NCBI GenBank assembly: GCA_021814695.1
Contig: JAKAHY010000009.1
Location: forward strand, 1 to 33,211
Direction of reading: 5' to 3'
DNA from: a bacterium
GTDB taxonomy: Bacteria; Patescibacteriota; Minisyncoccia; UBA6257; JAGOQP01
Length of the DNA: 33,211 bases
Shown: piece by piece, positions 1-7,455 of the stretch
How the letters are laid out: each line of letters starts with the position of its first letter
Position numbering within the stretch: position 1 is the first letter of the stretch
Translations under genes and position numbers: made by a program
The notes under the pieces: generated by a model
The model's database searches: none
What the model was told of the DNA's origin: nothing
The model's input: only the letters and a program-made list of their open reading frames with translations

Positions 1-316
1 TGTATACATACCCCTGATCCCAATAGTCGTCGGGCCAGTACCTGATATTGTAGTGGTGCCGGTGGCCACAGAGCTTGCAGACGACATCAATTCTAAAGTG
101 GTCATCGCCCGGGCACTTTACCGCCAGGGTTTCATAGGACGCACCTACATACGGGCAGACCATCTGAACCTTTATCGTTTCCACTCCCGGATCTCCCGGA
201 GTGCATGCAATTTTCGCTTGTGCCGAACTTTGATAATAAGGCACACAACCGACAATAACAGTCGTGAACAATCCGGCAACGGCGAGAAATAGTGAAATTA
301 AGATTGTCTTTTTCAC
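1..316 (-). CDS. Cys-rich lipoprotein, partial at window edge
   Basis: This reading frame runs off the left edge and is missing from the ORF track. It begins with GTG at 316, preceded by a good ribosome-binding site (GGAAGGAG, 7 nt spacing). The N-terminus is a lipoprotein signal: VKK, a hydrophobic stretch, then the lipobox VIVGC at about residues 21-25, so lipid attachment to Cys25 is predicted. The mature part carries several cysteines and histidines, including CKLCGHRHH near residues 83-91, which suggests a metal-binding or disulfide-linked surface. I do not recognise the family. A promoter with TTGACG and an extended -10 lies just upstream, so it is probably transcribed alone. The overlapping track ORF at 132..374 is in another frame and is a shadow. 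Confidence 0.75.
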   Translation of the reverse strand, partial: MKKTILISLFLAVAGLFTTVIVGCVPYYQSSAQAKIACTPGDPGVETIKVQMVCPYVGASYETLAVKCPGDDHFRIDVVCKLCGHRHHYNIRYWPDDYWDQGYVY

Positions 317-357
317 TTTCCCGCTCCTTCCCCGGTTTTTTCCGAGGTGCTAAAGCT

Positions 358-385
358 ATATTATCATTGCTCAAATTGGCGTCAA
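358..385 (-). promoter_or_regulatory. Promoter of the lipoprotein gene
   Basis: On the minus strand, TTGACG (380-385) and TAATAT (358-363) are separated by 16 nt, and the -10 is preceded by TGA, giving an extended -10. Confidence 0.65.
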
Positions 386-416
386 GTTTATTATGGGCGT
401 AAAAATCGGTTGCACA

Positions 417-445
417 TTGATTTAATCAAATTTGATATCTAATAT
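417..445 (+). promoter_or_regulatory. Promoter with dyad over the -35
   Basis: TTGATT (417-422) and TAATAT (440-445) are 17 nt apart, ahead of the 106-aa gene. The -35 forms half of a 13-nt palindrome, TTGATTTAATCAA (417-429), a possible operator. Confidence 0.55.
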
Positions 446-472
446 GGTAATCAGTATTTTGGGGAGGATTAA

Positions 473-793
473 ATGACGGTTGAATTTAACGAACTTGAGT
501 GTTGTGCTCTTTGCAAAGCATTCGAAGAAAATCCTCAATTGATAGCCGAGTTTGATAAATTCATGCCAGATGACAGGATAGAGATTTATCAGGAGATATT
601 GGTAAATACGTCGGGAATGAGATTTCCACTAACCGACGAAGCGGCCGATATTTATCGCTCATTTGCACTAAGCGAACTTAAACGATTGGGGGAGTTGGAT
701 CAAAATAAACAACTTTCTTGCGCACATTTGGTGAGCAAACACATTAAATCCCTTCAAGCGGTAGTCAAAAAAATGAATTCGGAGGCAAATTAG
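473..793 (+). CDS. Hypothetical 106-aa cytosolic protein
   Basis: Family not recognised. The product is a small acidic, probably helical protein with no signal peptide or membrane segment. It has a Cys-Cys-x-x-Cys cluster near the N-terminus (ECCALCKAF, residues 9-17) and one further cysteine near residue 83, so metal binding is possible but not shown. The start is well supported by GGGGAGG six nt upstream, which is uncommon in this window, where most core genes lack a Shine-Dalgarno sequence. It has its own promoter and its own hairpin terminator, so it is probably monocistronic. Confidence 0.7.
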   Translation: MTVEFNELECCALCKAFEENPQLIAEFDKFMPDDRIEIYQEILVNTSGMRFPLTDEAADIYRSFALSELKRLGELDQNKQLSCAHLVSKHIKSLQAVVKKMNSEAN

Positions 794-815
794 CGGCTTT
801 TAGCCGCTCTTTTTT
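792..815 (+). terminator. Rho-independent terminator
   Basis: The 7-bp stem AGCGGCT/AGCCGCT with a 3-nt loop is followed by a T-rich run. The stem begins inside the stop codon of the 106-aa gene. Confidence 0.85.
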
Positions 816-829
816 ATGGGTTGTTTTTC

Positions 830-838
830 TGGTAGTAT
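830..838 (+). promoter_or_regulatory. Extended -10, likely leaderless start
   Basis: TGGTAGTAT ends 6 nt before the ATG at 845, so transcription would begin at or next to the start codon. The -35 region is only a T-rich run. Confidence 0.45.
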
Positions 839-844
839 GCGGAC

Positions 845-1063
845 ATGAGAAAAAGGCTATGGAATTGGCTTTTATATATCACCAATAACGAGAATAAATC
901 CAGACATGAAGAGATGTTTGATTCCTTGTTTTTTATAATAAATACTATTGCTGTTTTATTCGGTGTTGCTATGTTTATCATCCACAGCGAACCTCAGTGG
1001 ATACCGGTTCTGATAATCGAATATACTTGGGCATTGGATAATATGCGCCACAATCGGCCGTAA
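845..1063 (+). CDS. Small membrane protein, 72 aa
   Basis: A short basic N-terminus is followed by a strongly hydrophobic segment at about residues 27-46 and a weaker one around 52-61, so one or two membrane passes are likely. The family is not recognised. No Shine-Dalgarno sequence is present; an extended -10 lies 6 nt upstream of the ATG, which fits a leaderless transcript. The next gene (CNNM/CBS protein) starts 11 nt after the stop, so the two are probably co-transcribed and this peptide may act with that transporter, which is inference only. Confidence 0.6.
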   Translation: MRKRLWNWLLYITNNENKSRHEEMFDSLFFIINTIAVLFGVAMFIIHSEPQWIPVLIIEYTWALDNMRHNRP

Positions 1064-1074
1064 CAACAAAAGTC

Positions 1075-2307
1075 ATGGCTGGACTAATCTTTTATGTAAT
1101 TTTAATTCTTATACTGGACGGAATCGTTTCGGCTTCCGAATCGGCTATTTATACGGTTCCGATGCATCGGGTTGAAGCTTTGGCTAAAAAATACAAAGCG
1201 GGAGAAACCTTGCGCGGTTTGAAAAAATCTATGGAAAAGCCGATCGCGGCTTTAAATACCTTATCTACTTTTATAACGATTGTCGGAAGCATATTTGCCG
1301 GAATTATTGCCGGTAGGGAATTTGGCGATTTGGGAGTAGGAGTTTTTGCCGCCGCCCAAACTCTTTTGGTTATGATTGTCGGAGAAATGGCACCAAAGCG
1401 TCTTGGTGAGCGGTATGCCGACAGAGTTTCTCTTGTTGTGGCTCCGGCTGTTGAATTGTTCTCCAGGATTTTGATGCCTTTAACTTGGATTGTGGATAAG
1501 ATTACTTCTCCGTTCATGACCAAGACCACGCGGACCGTTTCTCAGGAAGATATAGAATTTTTAGCCGATATAGCAACAAAAGAGGGGGCGATCGGGTCGG
1601 GAGAGGGTCAACTCATAAAAAGTGTTTTCAGATTAAACAACATAACCGCCGGCGATATAATGACCACCAAACCGATGGTTGATTTTATTGATGGTACAAA
1701 AACAATCGGAGAAATGAAGCAAGCTATAGAAAACGCCAAACACTCCAGATTACCGGTTTATGAAGGTGACCAAAATAATATTACCGGCATTGTCCATCAG
1801 CGAAATCTTTTGATTGCTCTGGCAAAAGGGGAATTTACCCGCCTTATAAAAGATTATGCCTGGGATATTATGGTCGTTCCCGACTCGCGCCCCATAGACG
1901 ACTTGCTTAAAGATATGCGGGACAAAAGGAGCCAGTTGGCATTGGTGGTTTCCGATTACGGAAACGTTGTCGGGGTGGTGGGTATCGAGGATATTGTTGA
2001 GGAACTTGTCGGAGAAATTATAGACGAAAAGGACGTGGCTCCGGAGTTTATAAAAAGAATTTCAAAAAACGAAATCGTTGCTCATGGACAGACGAGAATT
2101 TCATACATTAACCATTTTTTTAATACCGAGATAAAAAGCAAAAAAAATCTTAACGGATTTTTGCTGGAACAATTCGGAGAATTGCCCCAAGAGGGGGAAT
2201 CTATTGAATACGATGGAATAAAATTTATTGCCGAATCCGTCGGCTCCAGAACCATAGATAGAATACATATAATAAAAAAACCTCTGGCCGAAGAGCCAAA
2301 GGTATAA
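1075..2307 (+). CDS. CNNM/CorC-HlyC family transporter-like protein
   Basis: This 410-aa protein has the full architecture of the HlyC/CorC (UPF0053, CNNM) family. A DUF21 membrane domain with several helices spans about residues 1-140 and contains GEMAPKRLGERYA near 102-114. A CBS pair follows at about 185-315 (IMTTKPMVDFIDGTKT, then LALVVSDYGNVVGVVGIEDI). A CorC_HlyC domain closes the protein at about 325-405. The family is linked to Mg2+ or other divalent cation efflux, with the CBS pair binding nucleotide; the older haemolysin annotation is not well supported. It acts in the cytoplasmic membrane. It follows the 72-aa membrane protein by 11 nt. Confidence 0.92.
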   Translation: MAGLIFYVILILILDGIVSASESAIYTVPMHRVEALAKKYKAGETLRGLKKSMEKPIAALNTLSTFITIVGSIFAGIIAGREFGDLGVGVFAAAQTLLVMIVGEMAPKRLGERYADRVSLVVAPAVELFSRILMPLTWIVDKITSPFMTKTTRTVSQEDIEFLADIATKEGAIGSGEGQLIKSVFRLNNITAGDIMTTKPMVDFIDGTKTIGEMKQAIENAKHSRLPVYEGDQNNITGIVHQRNLLIALAKGEFTRLIKDYAWDIMVVPDSRPIDDLLKDMRDKRSQLALVVSDYGNVVGVVGIEDIVEELVGEIIDEKDVAPEFIKRISKNEIVAHGQTRISYINHFFNTEIKSKKNLNGFLLEQFGELPQEGESIEYDGIKFIAESVGSRTIDRIHIIKKPLAEEPKV

Positions 2308-2401
2308 GATCTGTACTAGTGGTTAAAAAGAGTGAAGGTTGTAAGGGATTTATCGCTGATTTTGAGTTCCAGCGTGTCCTTGCCCTCGGACGTGCTTAAA
2401 T

Positions 2402-2427
2402 AAAAAATAAAGCCGAAATGGCTTTAT
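2402..2427 (-). terminator. Terminator of the SPFH gene
   Basis: Read on the minus strand, ATAAAGCC/GGCTTTAT form an 8-bp stem with a 5-nt loop followed by a T run. It abuts the stop codon of the SPFH gene. A second minus-strand hairpin with a T tract lies at about 2273-2305, inside the end of the CNNM gene. The 95 bp between (2308-2401) hold no gene. Confidence 0.75.
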
Positions 2428-3131
2428 TAGTGAACAACAGAAGAGGTCGGATTCGCCGAACCTGTAAAAAGGCGATAGGCGCGGGTTTCGGCAATCTGGA
2501 TGATATTGCAATATTCAACCTCCACTCCATATTGTTTCAGGCAGCTGCGGGTGATTGCGGTCAGCAATTTTACGACCGGGGTCATTTCCAATTCTTCCCC
2601 GTCTTCCAGGCGCTTGATGAGGCTTTCCATATTTTCTTCCTCATCGACTTGCAGCGCTGATTTTCTGATTGTGTCGTAATCGAAATGGGCAGCGACAGCC
2701 GGGGCAGCCTTGAGCGCAATTTCTCCGATGGTCTCGTCGGGATGGTATGTCTCCACGACTACGGTTCTTGGATCGCTGATCCGGTAAACGATAAGAGTCT
2801 GAACCGTCATCGGTTTTCCATCCTTGGTAATAATGGATTGAGGTTCCAATGGAATTGCCTGGCGGTTAACGATCTGAGGCTCAACCTCGGTTACGAGTCC
2901 CCAGTAGAAATAAACTCCCGGTTCCAGAGTTGTCGGCTCCTCCTGTTCAAGCACTCGTTCGGGCCGGTCCTCTTTCCAGAAAGTGACCCACTTTTTGAAA
3001 AAGTTACTGAAAACAGGAGTCCGAAAACGCACGTAGCGAACCATAGGAGTAACAATAATATGCCGTGGTAAAACGATATCTCTGATTTCGGTTAGCAAGT
3101 CACCCAGAAAGTTCCACAGGGAAGTACCCAT
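2427..3131 (-). CDS. SPFH/Band 7 domain protein
   Basis: The middle of the protein matches the SPFH (stomatin, prohibitin, flotillin, HflC) fold. It shows a GVYFYWGLVTEVEPQIVNRQ strand region, SIITKDGKPMTVQTLIVYRISDP, then AAPAVAAHFDY and a C-terminal part with EEENMESLIKRLEDGEE. Unlike typical members there is no obvious N-terminal transmembrane helix, so it may associate peripherally with the membrane. The track starts at GTG 3140, but the ATG at 3131 is preferred because AGGGGGT lies about 7 nt before it. The DNA looks somewhat richer in GC than flanking core genes and it has both a consensus promoter and a terminator, like the lipoprotein and kinase genes. The biological role is unknown. 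Confidence 0.8.
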   Translation of the reverse strand: MGTSLWNFLGDLLTEIRDIVLPRHIIVTPMVRYVRFRTPVFSNFFKKWVTFWKEDRPERVLEQEEPTTLEPGVYFYWGLVTEVEPQIVNRQAIPLEPQSIITKDGKPMTVQTLIVYRISDPRTVVVETYHPDETIGEIALKAAPAVAAHFDYDTIRKSALQVDEEENMESLIKRLEDGEELEMTPVVKLLTAITRSCLKQYGVEVEYCNIIQIAETRAYRLFTGSANPTSSVVH

Positions 3132-3162
3132 TGCCAACACCCCCTCTCAAAAAACTGGTATA

Positions 3163-3192
3163 ATTATAGTGCCATCTAAAGCGAATTGGCAA
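3163..3192 (-). promoter_or_regulatory. Promoter of the SPFH gene
   Basis: On the minus strand TTGCCA (3187-3192), 18 nt, TATAAT (3163-3168). The same AT-rich block also reads TATAAT on the plus strand (3159-3164), so it may fire both ways toward the thioredoxin-like gene. Confidence 0.7.
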
Positions 3193-3230
3193 ATTTTAAG
3201 GTCGGGTTTAAAATTAAACATATATTACTT

Positions 3231-3485
3231 ATGCTTATTGAATTTTATGGGACAGAGTGTCCACATTGTAAAAATATGGATCCATTAGTTTCTAGGCTGG
3301 AAAAAGAAGCCGGAATTAAAGTGGATAAATTTGAAGTTTGGCACAATGAAGAAAATGCCCGAAAGATGGAAGGCTACGACAAAGGCAGATGCGGGGGAGT
3401 GCCGTTTTTTATAAACACGGAAACGGACGACACTATCTGCGGGGAAGCTCCATATGAGGAGCTAAAAAAATGGGCCGGCGTTTAG
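3231..3485 (+). CDS. Thioredoxin-fold protein with CPHC motif
   Basis: An 84-aa protein beginning MLIEFYGTECPHCKNM carries the redox motif CPHC at residues 10-13. It also has a cis-proline-type segment, GGVPFFINTET, matching the thioredoxin fold, and ends in an EELKKWAGV helix. The CPHC dipeptide is the DsbA-type sequence, but the protein has no signal peptide, so a cytoplasmic thiol-disulfide or glutaredoxin-like role is more likely. The track ORF starts at TTG 3186, which would add 15 residues unlike the family; the ATG at 3231 gives a normal beta-strand start. No Shine-Dalgarno sequence is present. Confidence 0.8.
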   Translation: MLIEFYGTECPHCKNMDPLVSRLEKEAGIKVDKFEVWHNEENARKMEGYDKGRCGGVPFFINTETDDTICGEAPYEELKKWAGV

Positions 3486-3516
3486 GAAATATGAATACCC
3501 CTACCTGATGATTTTT

Positions 3517-3525
3517 TGATATAAT
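3517..3525 (+). promoter_or_regulatory. Extended -10 promoter
   Basis: TGATATAAT is a perfect extended -10, about 80 nt before the secreted DUF5666-like gene. No clear -35 is visible. The 5' UTR is AT-rich and has no Shine-Dalgarno sequence. Confidence 0.6.
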
Positions 3526-3603
3526 TACCGGTAGTTTAAGATATTCTGGAATCAATTGGTCGATAATAAGTAATTAAGTTAATTAAAATTAATAATAATA
3601 AAC

Positions 3604-4281
3604 ATGAAAAACAATAAAATTTTGTTTTTGTCGGCATCTCTGTTGGTTATAATGGCGATGGTATTTTTTGTTTCGGGTTCGAGTAATGTTTTTGCCCAAA
3701 ACGAAGGAGAGGGCGGTGATTCCTCTTCGGCTACCTCGGTTAATGGATCCTCTTCCGGTTTCGGATTAGGCATCGGAACGCCCATAGCCCCGGGCCTTAA
3801 GGTGAGAGCGGAAAATGAAAATAAAGTTCAGACTAATTTAAACGAGGCCTTCGACGCGGGTTCCAATTCTTCTCCGGACGCAACGCCTCTTAGCATGAGC
3901 ATTGGCCCTCAAGGTCAGGCTAGGATAACCAATGGCAGCGTAACGGCAGTTAACGGCAATATGCTTACGGTTTCTGTATTTGGCGTCAACTTCAGCGTTG
4001 ATTCGTCAAATGCGAATATTGTCGGGGCGACGGCACTGCCTCCGATTCCAAATACCGCAACAAGTTCGGCAACTTCAACCGGCACAACTTCTTCGACGAC
4101 ATCAATCAATGTCGGAGACAAAGTTGTTGTTCAAGGAACCATTGATTCTTCTACGGGGATAATCAAAGCAAATACTATCCGCAATTTATCGGCTCAAGTT
4201 CAGTCTAATAGTGATATTGCCAACAGGATTAATCAGTTGTTGCAGATGATTAATCAGCTTAGGGCTCAGCTTGGAATGTAA
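3604..4281 (+). CDS. Secreted DUF5666-like protein
   Basis: This 225-aa exported protein has an N-terminal signal sequence (residues 1-31, ending SNVFAQ). A low-complexity Ser/Thr/Gly linker follows, then a beta-rich domain at about 105-195 (GSVTAVNGNMLTVSVFGVNF, then NVGDKVVVQGTIDSSTGIIKA) that resembles the DUF5666 OB-like fold. The last 20 residues form a Gln/Leu-rich amphipathic helix (INQLLQMINQLRAQLGM), a tail frequently seen on secreted proteins of CPR bacteria. The molecular function is unknown; an extracellular or envelope location is inferred. It is monocistronic, with an extended -10 promoter and a strong terminator. Confidence 0.75.
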   Translation: MKNNKILFLSASLLVIMAMVFFVSGSSNVFAQNEGEGGDSSSATSVNGSSSGFGLGIGTPIAPGLKVRAENENKVQTNLNEAFDAGSNSSPDATPLSMSIGPQGQARITNGSVTAVNGNMLTVSVFGVNFSVDSSNANIVGATALPPIPNTATSSATSTGTTSSTTSINVGDKVVVQGTIDSSTGIIKANTIRNLSAQVQSNSDIANRINQLLQMINQLRAQLGM

Positions 4282-4300
4282 TACTCTTTGTGGCATCTTA

Positions 4301-4329
4301 AAACATCCCGCAGATGCGGGATGTTTTTT
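4301..4329 (+). terminator. Terminator of the DUF5666-like gene
   Basis: A long stem with arms AACATCCCGCA and TGCGGGATGTT is followed by a T run. The 135 bp beyond it, up to 4463, contain no convincing gene. Confidence 0.9.
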
Positions 4330-4463
4330 ATGAGGATTTATTAGATCACAAGCACATAATTGGAAAGGAAAGACTTATAGTTTTTGTGGTTATTTAAGGA
4401 TTTGACTATGGCCTCCAAACCGAAACAAAAACGATAATCAGCAATAGTATTCCGCATATGAAT

Positions 4464-4493
4464 AAAAAACGCGCCATTGAGGCGCGTTTTTTA
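4464..4493. terminator. Bidirectional terminator
   Basis: AACGCGCC/GGCGCGTT with a 5-nt loop, flanked by A6 and T6, so it works on either strand. Its natural client is the minus-strand Nudix gene ending at 4491. Confidence 0.88.
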
Positions 4494-4952
4494 AAGCGTT
4501 AATTTATCCATAAGGCGGTCGATAAATGCCGCTTGGGCGGGATTTATTTTTATTTTTGCGGCATGAATATCGAAATATTCAACCCGTTCAATTTCGGGAA
4601 CACTTATTTTCTTTCCCGATTTCGGCGGCCACTCCATTTCAAACGTATTACTTTTTGATTTACTCACGTCATATTCTCCTTCGCCGGCCCAGGCGTATAC
4701 GGTTTTCCCGTTTTTTTGAATGACGCTCCCAAGTTCGATAAGATTTTCTGGCGGCACAAAGCCGGTCTCCTCATTAAACTCCCTTTGGGCTGTTTTTAAG
4801 AGTTCTTCATCGGCGGAATTTTCTCCTTTGAGTATGCTCCAGGCTCCTTCGTCTTTTGATTTCCAGAAAGGTCCTCCGGGGTGAGCTAAAAGAAATTCAA
4901 TTCCGGCATCCGTTTCTCTGTAAATTAATATTCCGGCACTTGTTTTGTTCAT
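4491..4952 (-). CDS. Nudix hydrolase
   Basis: The protein carries a complete Nudix box, G-x5-E-x7-REFNEETGF, at about residues 43-65, so it should hydrolyse a nucleoside diphosphate linked to another moiety using divalent metal. The start of the domain (SAGILIYRETDAGIEFLLAHPGGPFW) and the later YFDIHAAK..AQAAFIDRL segment resemble the diadenosine-polyphosphate/MutT-like NUDIX group with an NTP-pyrophosphohydrolase fold; the substrate cannot be read from sequence. The track ORF starts at 4997, but TATAAT ends 7 nt before the ATG at 4952. Transcription would therefore begin about at that codon, and the mRNA would be leaderless. This makes 4952 the likely start, giving 153 aa. Confidence 0.93.
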   Translation of the reverse strand: MNKTSAGILIYRETDAGIEFLLAHPGGPFWKSKDEGAWSILKGENSADEELLKTAQREFNEETGFVPPENLIELGSVIQKNGKTVYAWAGEGEYDVSKSKSNTFEMEWPPKSGKKISVPEIERVEYFDIHAAKIKINPAQAAFIDRLMDKLTL

Positions 4953-4959
4953 TGGGTCG

Positions 4960-4968
4960 ATTATATCA
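4960..4968 (-). promoter_or_regulatory. Extended -10 of the Nudix gene
   Basis: TGATATAAT on the minus strand, 7 nt from the ATG at 4952. It decides the start codon and implies a leaderless mRNA. Confidence 0.65.
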
Positions 4969-5071
4969 CATAAAATACCCCTATTTATGATTGACATTTA
5001 ATAATTTTTGTGATACTCTATTTTGAACCTTCTGAAAAGATCTTTGTAATTATTCAATTTCAACACAAATA

Positions 5072-6217
5072 ATGAAATTACTCACAAATATTCGATTCTA
5101 TAAAGTTGCGGGAATTTCACAAACTCTTGTATCTTTCGCAAATTATATAAAACAAAACACCGACCAGAATGTCACATTGGTCGGAGTTGACGTCGTAAAT
5201 GATGCCATCTACAAAAATTCTCCAAAAACAACTACGGTTAATGAGAGGAATTTTAAACTTATAACTTTGGGTGTTTCTTTTACGGAAATCGGCCCCGCAA
5301 TTAAGGACTCAAAAACTCTTTGCGATATCGAGCAAAAAATGCACCCTCTTATTGAAGCTTATGAAAAGATTATTAAAAAGGAAAAGCCGGATGTTGTGCT
5401 TGTAAATGGAACGTATTATTTGCCTTGGTGCTTATATCAGGCGGCAAAACGCCAAAAGATAAGAACTGTTTTGCATTATCACGGTAGCCTTGTAAAAGAA
5501 ACAGAAAATTGGGATCCGAAATCCAAAGAAATATTCAGGCAGATGGAGTCATCCTTTGATGCAAAGGGAATTTTTTATATTTTCCCGTCGGCATTTGCGA
5601 AACAGTCTGTTGAAGCCGATATATTCGGCCATACGATAAAAAACGTCGCGGTATTGCCTAATCCTATACCTCTTCATTTTTTTGACGCTCCGCAAAGAAA
5701 AAGTAAAAAAAGAGGCAAGGTTGGTATTGTCGGGAGATGGGCAAGGGTAAAAAATCCCCAGTTCGTCGAAAGATTTGCCAAATATAACGCCAGAAACGGC
5801 AGCTCATTTTCTATTGAATCCGTATCGGATATAAGAAAAAATTCGGCTCATTACAAGAAAATGAAGGACATCGTAAAGTTTCGTCATCCGATAGAAAACG
5901 AAAAACTTCCGTCGTTTTACAATAAAATGGATGTGATTTTAAGCCCGTCTCATTTTGAAACTTATGGCAACGTAGCTCAAGAGGCCATAGCCAGCGGGAC
6001 GCCCGCTCTTGTCAGCGCCAACATGGGAGTAGTGGAGACATTTAAAAAATTTGGTTTGGAAAATTGGATAGTAGAATTCAATTCGGCCGCTAAGGTTTAT
6101 AAAAAGATTTCGGAAGTGGCAGGCCAAACCGTTTCTTCCGAAACCAGAGAAGAGATGAGAGCGAGTCTCAATCCCGAAATTATTCATAAGCAGCTTCTGG
6201 ATACTTTAAGAGCCTAA
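5072..6217 (+). CDS. Glycosyltransferase family 4 (GT-B fold)
   Basis: A 381-aa GT-B glycosyltransferase. The N-terminal half has a donor-independent Rossmann domain with VVLVNGTYYLPWCLYQAA and LHYHGSLV. The C-terminal half has the nucleotide-sugar domain: VGIVGRWARVKNPQFVERFAKY, then the signature FETYGNVAQEAIASGTPALV at about residues 307-327, which contains the E-x7-E motif of GT4 enzymes. It likely transfers a sugar to a lipid or cell-surface glycan at the cytoplasmic face of the membrane. Acceptor and sugar are unknown. It stands between divergent Nudix and downstream rarA, with its own terminator. No Shine-Dalgarno is seen; a TGTGATACT -10-like element sits about 60 nt upstream. Confidence 0.9.
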   Translation: MKLLTNIRFYKVAGISQTLVSFANYIKQNTDQNVTLVGVDVVNDAIYKNSPKTTTVNERNFKLITLGVSFTEIGPAIKDSKTLCDIEQKMHPLIEAYEKIIKKEKPDVVLVNGTYYLPWCLYQAAKRQKIRTVLHYHGSLVKETENWDPKSKEIFRQMESSFDAKGIFYIFPSAFAKQSVEADIFGHTIKNVAVLPNPIPLHFFDAPQRKSKKRGKVGIVGRWARVKNPQFVERFAKYNARNGSSFSIESVSDIRKNSAHYKKMKDIVKFRHPIENEKLPSFYNKMDVILSPSHFETYGNVAQEAIASGTPALVSANMGVVETFKKFGLENWIVEFNSAAKVYKKISEVAGQTVSSETREEMRASLNPEIIHKQLLDTLRA

Positions 6218-6227
6218 AATGTAGTAC

Positions 6228-6255
6228 AAAAAATCGGCCTAGCGCCGATTTTTGA
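6228..6255 (+). terminator. Terminator after the glycosyltransferase
   Basis: AAAATCGGC/GCCGATTTT with loop ctagc and a T-rich tail. Its core CGGCCTAGnGCCGATTTTT recurs at 20760 downstream of secA. The T tract overlaps the -35 of the rarA promoter. Confidence 0.85.
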
Positions 6256-6279
6256 TTTTTGTCTTTGCGGGCGTAATAT
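6252..6279 (+). promoter_or_regulatory. rarA promoter, leaderless arrangement
   Basis: TTGATT (6252-6257), 16 nt, TAATAT (6274-6279), then only 6 nt to the ATG at 6286. Confidence 0.6.
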
Positions 6280-6285
6280 TATGGG

Positions 6286-7431
6286 ATGGAACCGTTAGCT
6301 TCAAAAATAAGACCCCTATCTTTAAAAGAATTCATTGGACAAGAGCATTTGGTGGGACCGGAAAAACCCATAGCTGTTGCGATAGAAAAAAAGCATCTAT
6401 TTTCATTTATTCTTTGGGGTCCGCCCGGATGCGGAAAAACGACTCTGGCAAAAATTTATTCCAAGAGTTTGGATGCTCAACTTTATGAATTATCGGCCGT
6501 ATCGGCCGGAAAAGAAGATATCAGAAGAATCGTAGAAGAAAACTCATGGGGAAAACCAAAAGTTTTGTTTCTGGACGAAATCCACCGGTTTAACAAAGCC
6601 CAGCAGGACTTTCTTTTGCCTTATGTAGAAAGGGGAGTTATTACGCTTATCGGAGCAACAACCGAAAATCCGAGTTTTGAAGTTATCCCGGCGCTTCTCT
6701 CGCGTTGCCGGGTTTTTGTTTTAAATGAACTTTCCTCCGATGAAATTAAAAAAATAATCAAAAGAACTGGATATAAACTGGATGCCAAATCAACCGAATG
6801 GCTTGTAAATATGGCAAACGGCGATGCCCGGCAGGCGATAGCGATGCTGGAAAATACGCAGCTGCTTTACGGGAAAATTACTCTGGAAAATCTTGTAAAC
6901 ACGCTTCAGTCAAAGTTTTTGCGTTACGATAAAAAAGGGGAAGAGCACTACAATTTAATCAGCGCTTTTATAAAGAGTATGCGGGCCTCTCAACCGGATG
7001 CGGCATTATACTATATGGCGCGGATGATAAAATCCGGAGAAGATCCTAAATTTATTGCCAGGAGAATGGTTGTTTTTGCCAGTGAGGATATTGGAATGGC
7101 CCAGCCCACCGCTCTGGTGGTTGCCAATGACGTTTTTAGGGCTGTTGAAACAATCGGTCTTCCGGAATGCGGTGAAAATTTAGCTCATGGTGTCGTTTAC
7201 CTTTCGCTCTGTAAAAAAGACCGCAGCGCCTACAACGCTTATCTGGCCGCTATGGAAGACGCGGAAAAGTTAGGCAATCTTCCGGTTCCCCTTAAAATCA
7301 GGAATGCTCCCACAAAACTGATGAAAGAACTGGAATACGGCAAAGGCTACGAGAAATATACCAAAGACGACTTGCTTCCGGAAAAGTTGAAAGGCAGAAA
7401 ATATTTTTCTCCCAAAAAAGAGGATAAATAA
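6286..7431 (+). CDS. rarA: Replication-associated recombination protein A
   Basis: An AAA+ ATPase of the RarA/MgsA/WRNIP1 family, which acts at stalled forks and gaps and is related to the clamp loader. Walker A is GPPGCGKT at residues 45-52 and Walker B is [10 protein letters not shown] at about 93-102. Sensor 1 is [11 protein letters not shown], the arginine-finger region is [10 protein letters not shown], and the C-terminal tetramerisation part includes [20 protein letters not shown] and [17 protein letters not shown], which are diagnostic of RarA rather than RuvB or DnaX. At 381 aa it is somewhat shorter than the E. coli protein but has all domains. The start at 6286 is supported by a -10 six nt upstream. 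A track ORF at 6252 is out of frame. Confidence 0.96.
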   Translation: MEPLASKIRPLSLKEFIGQEHLVGPEKPIAVAIEKKHLFSFILWGPPGCGKTTLAKIYSKSLDAQLYELSAVSAGKEDIRRIVEENSWGKPKVLFLDEIHRFNKAQQDFLLPYVERGVITLIGATTENPSFEVIPALLSRCRVFVLNELSSDEIKKIIKRTGYKLDAKSTEWLVNMANGDARQAIAMLENTQLLYGKITLENLVNTLQSKFLRYDKKGEEHYNLISAFIKSMRASQPDAALYYMARMIKSGEDPKFIARRMVVFASEDIGMAQPTALVVANDVFRAVETIGLPECGENLAHGVVYLSLCKKDRSAYNAYLAAMEDAEKLGNLPVPLKIRNAPTKLMKELEYGKGYEKYTKDDLLPEKLKGRKYFSPKKEDK

Positions 7432-7455
7432 AAAAAGGAGCCGTTCAGCAGCTCC
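7430..7455 (-). terminator. Terminator overlapping kinase stop
   Basis: On the minus strand GGAGC/GCTCC with a 9-nt loop is followed by seven T. The 5' arm lies in the last codons and the TGA of the kinase lies in the loop, so coding and termination signals overlap. Confidence 0.75.

Noticed and set aside
132-374. 80-aa minus-strand ORF
   Set aside because: Crosses the promoter of the lipoprotein gene in another frame and lacks a ribosome-binding site at its ATG.
1149-1529. Long minus-strand ORFs opposite CNNM, secA, lepA, guaB
   Set aside because: They mirror coding bias of the real genes on the other strand and show no domain features.
4408-4437. Nine-codon ORF (MASKPKQKR) with AAGGA upstream
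   Set aside because: Too short to support, and no promoter or terminator of its own; noted only because a basic miniprotein exists elsewhere in the window.
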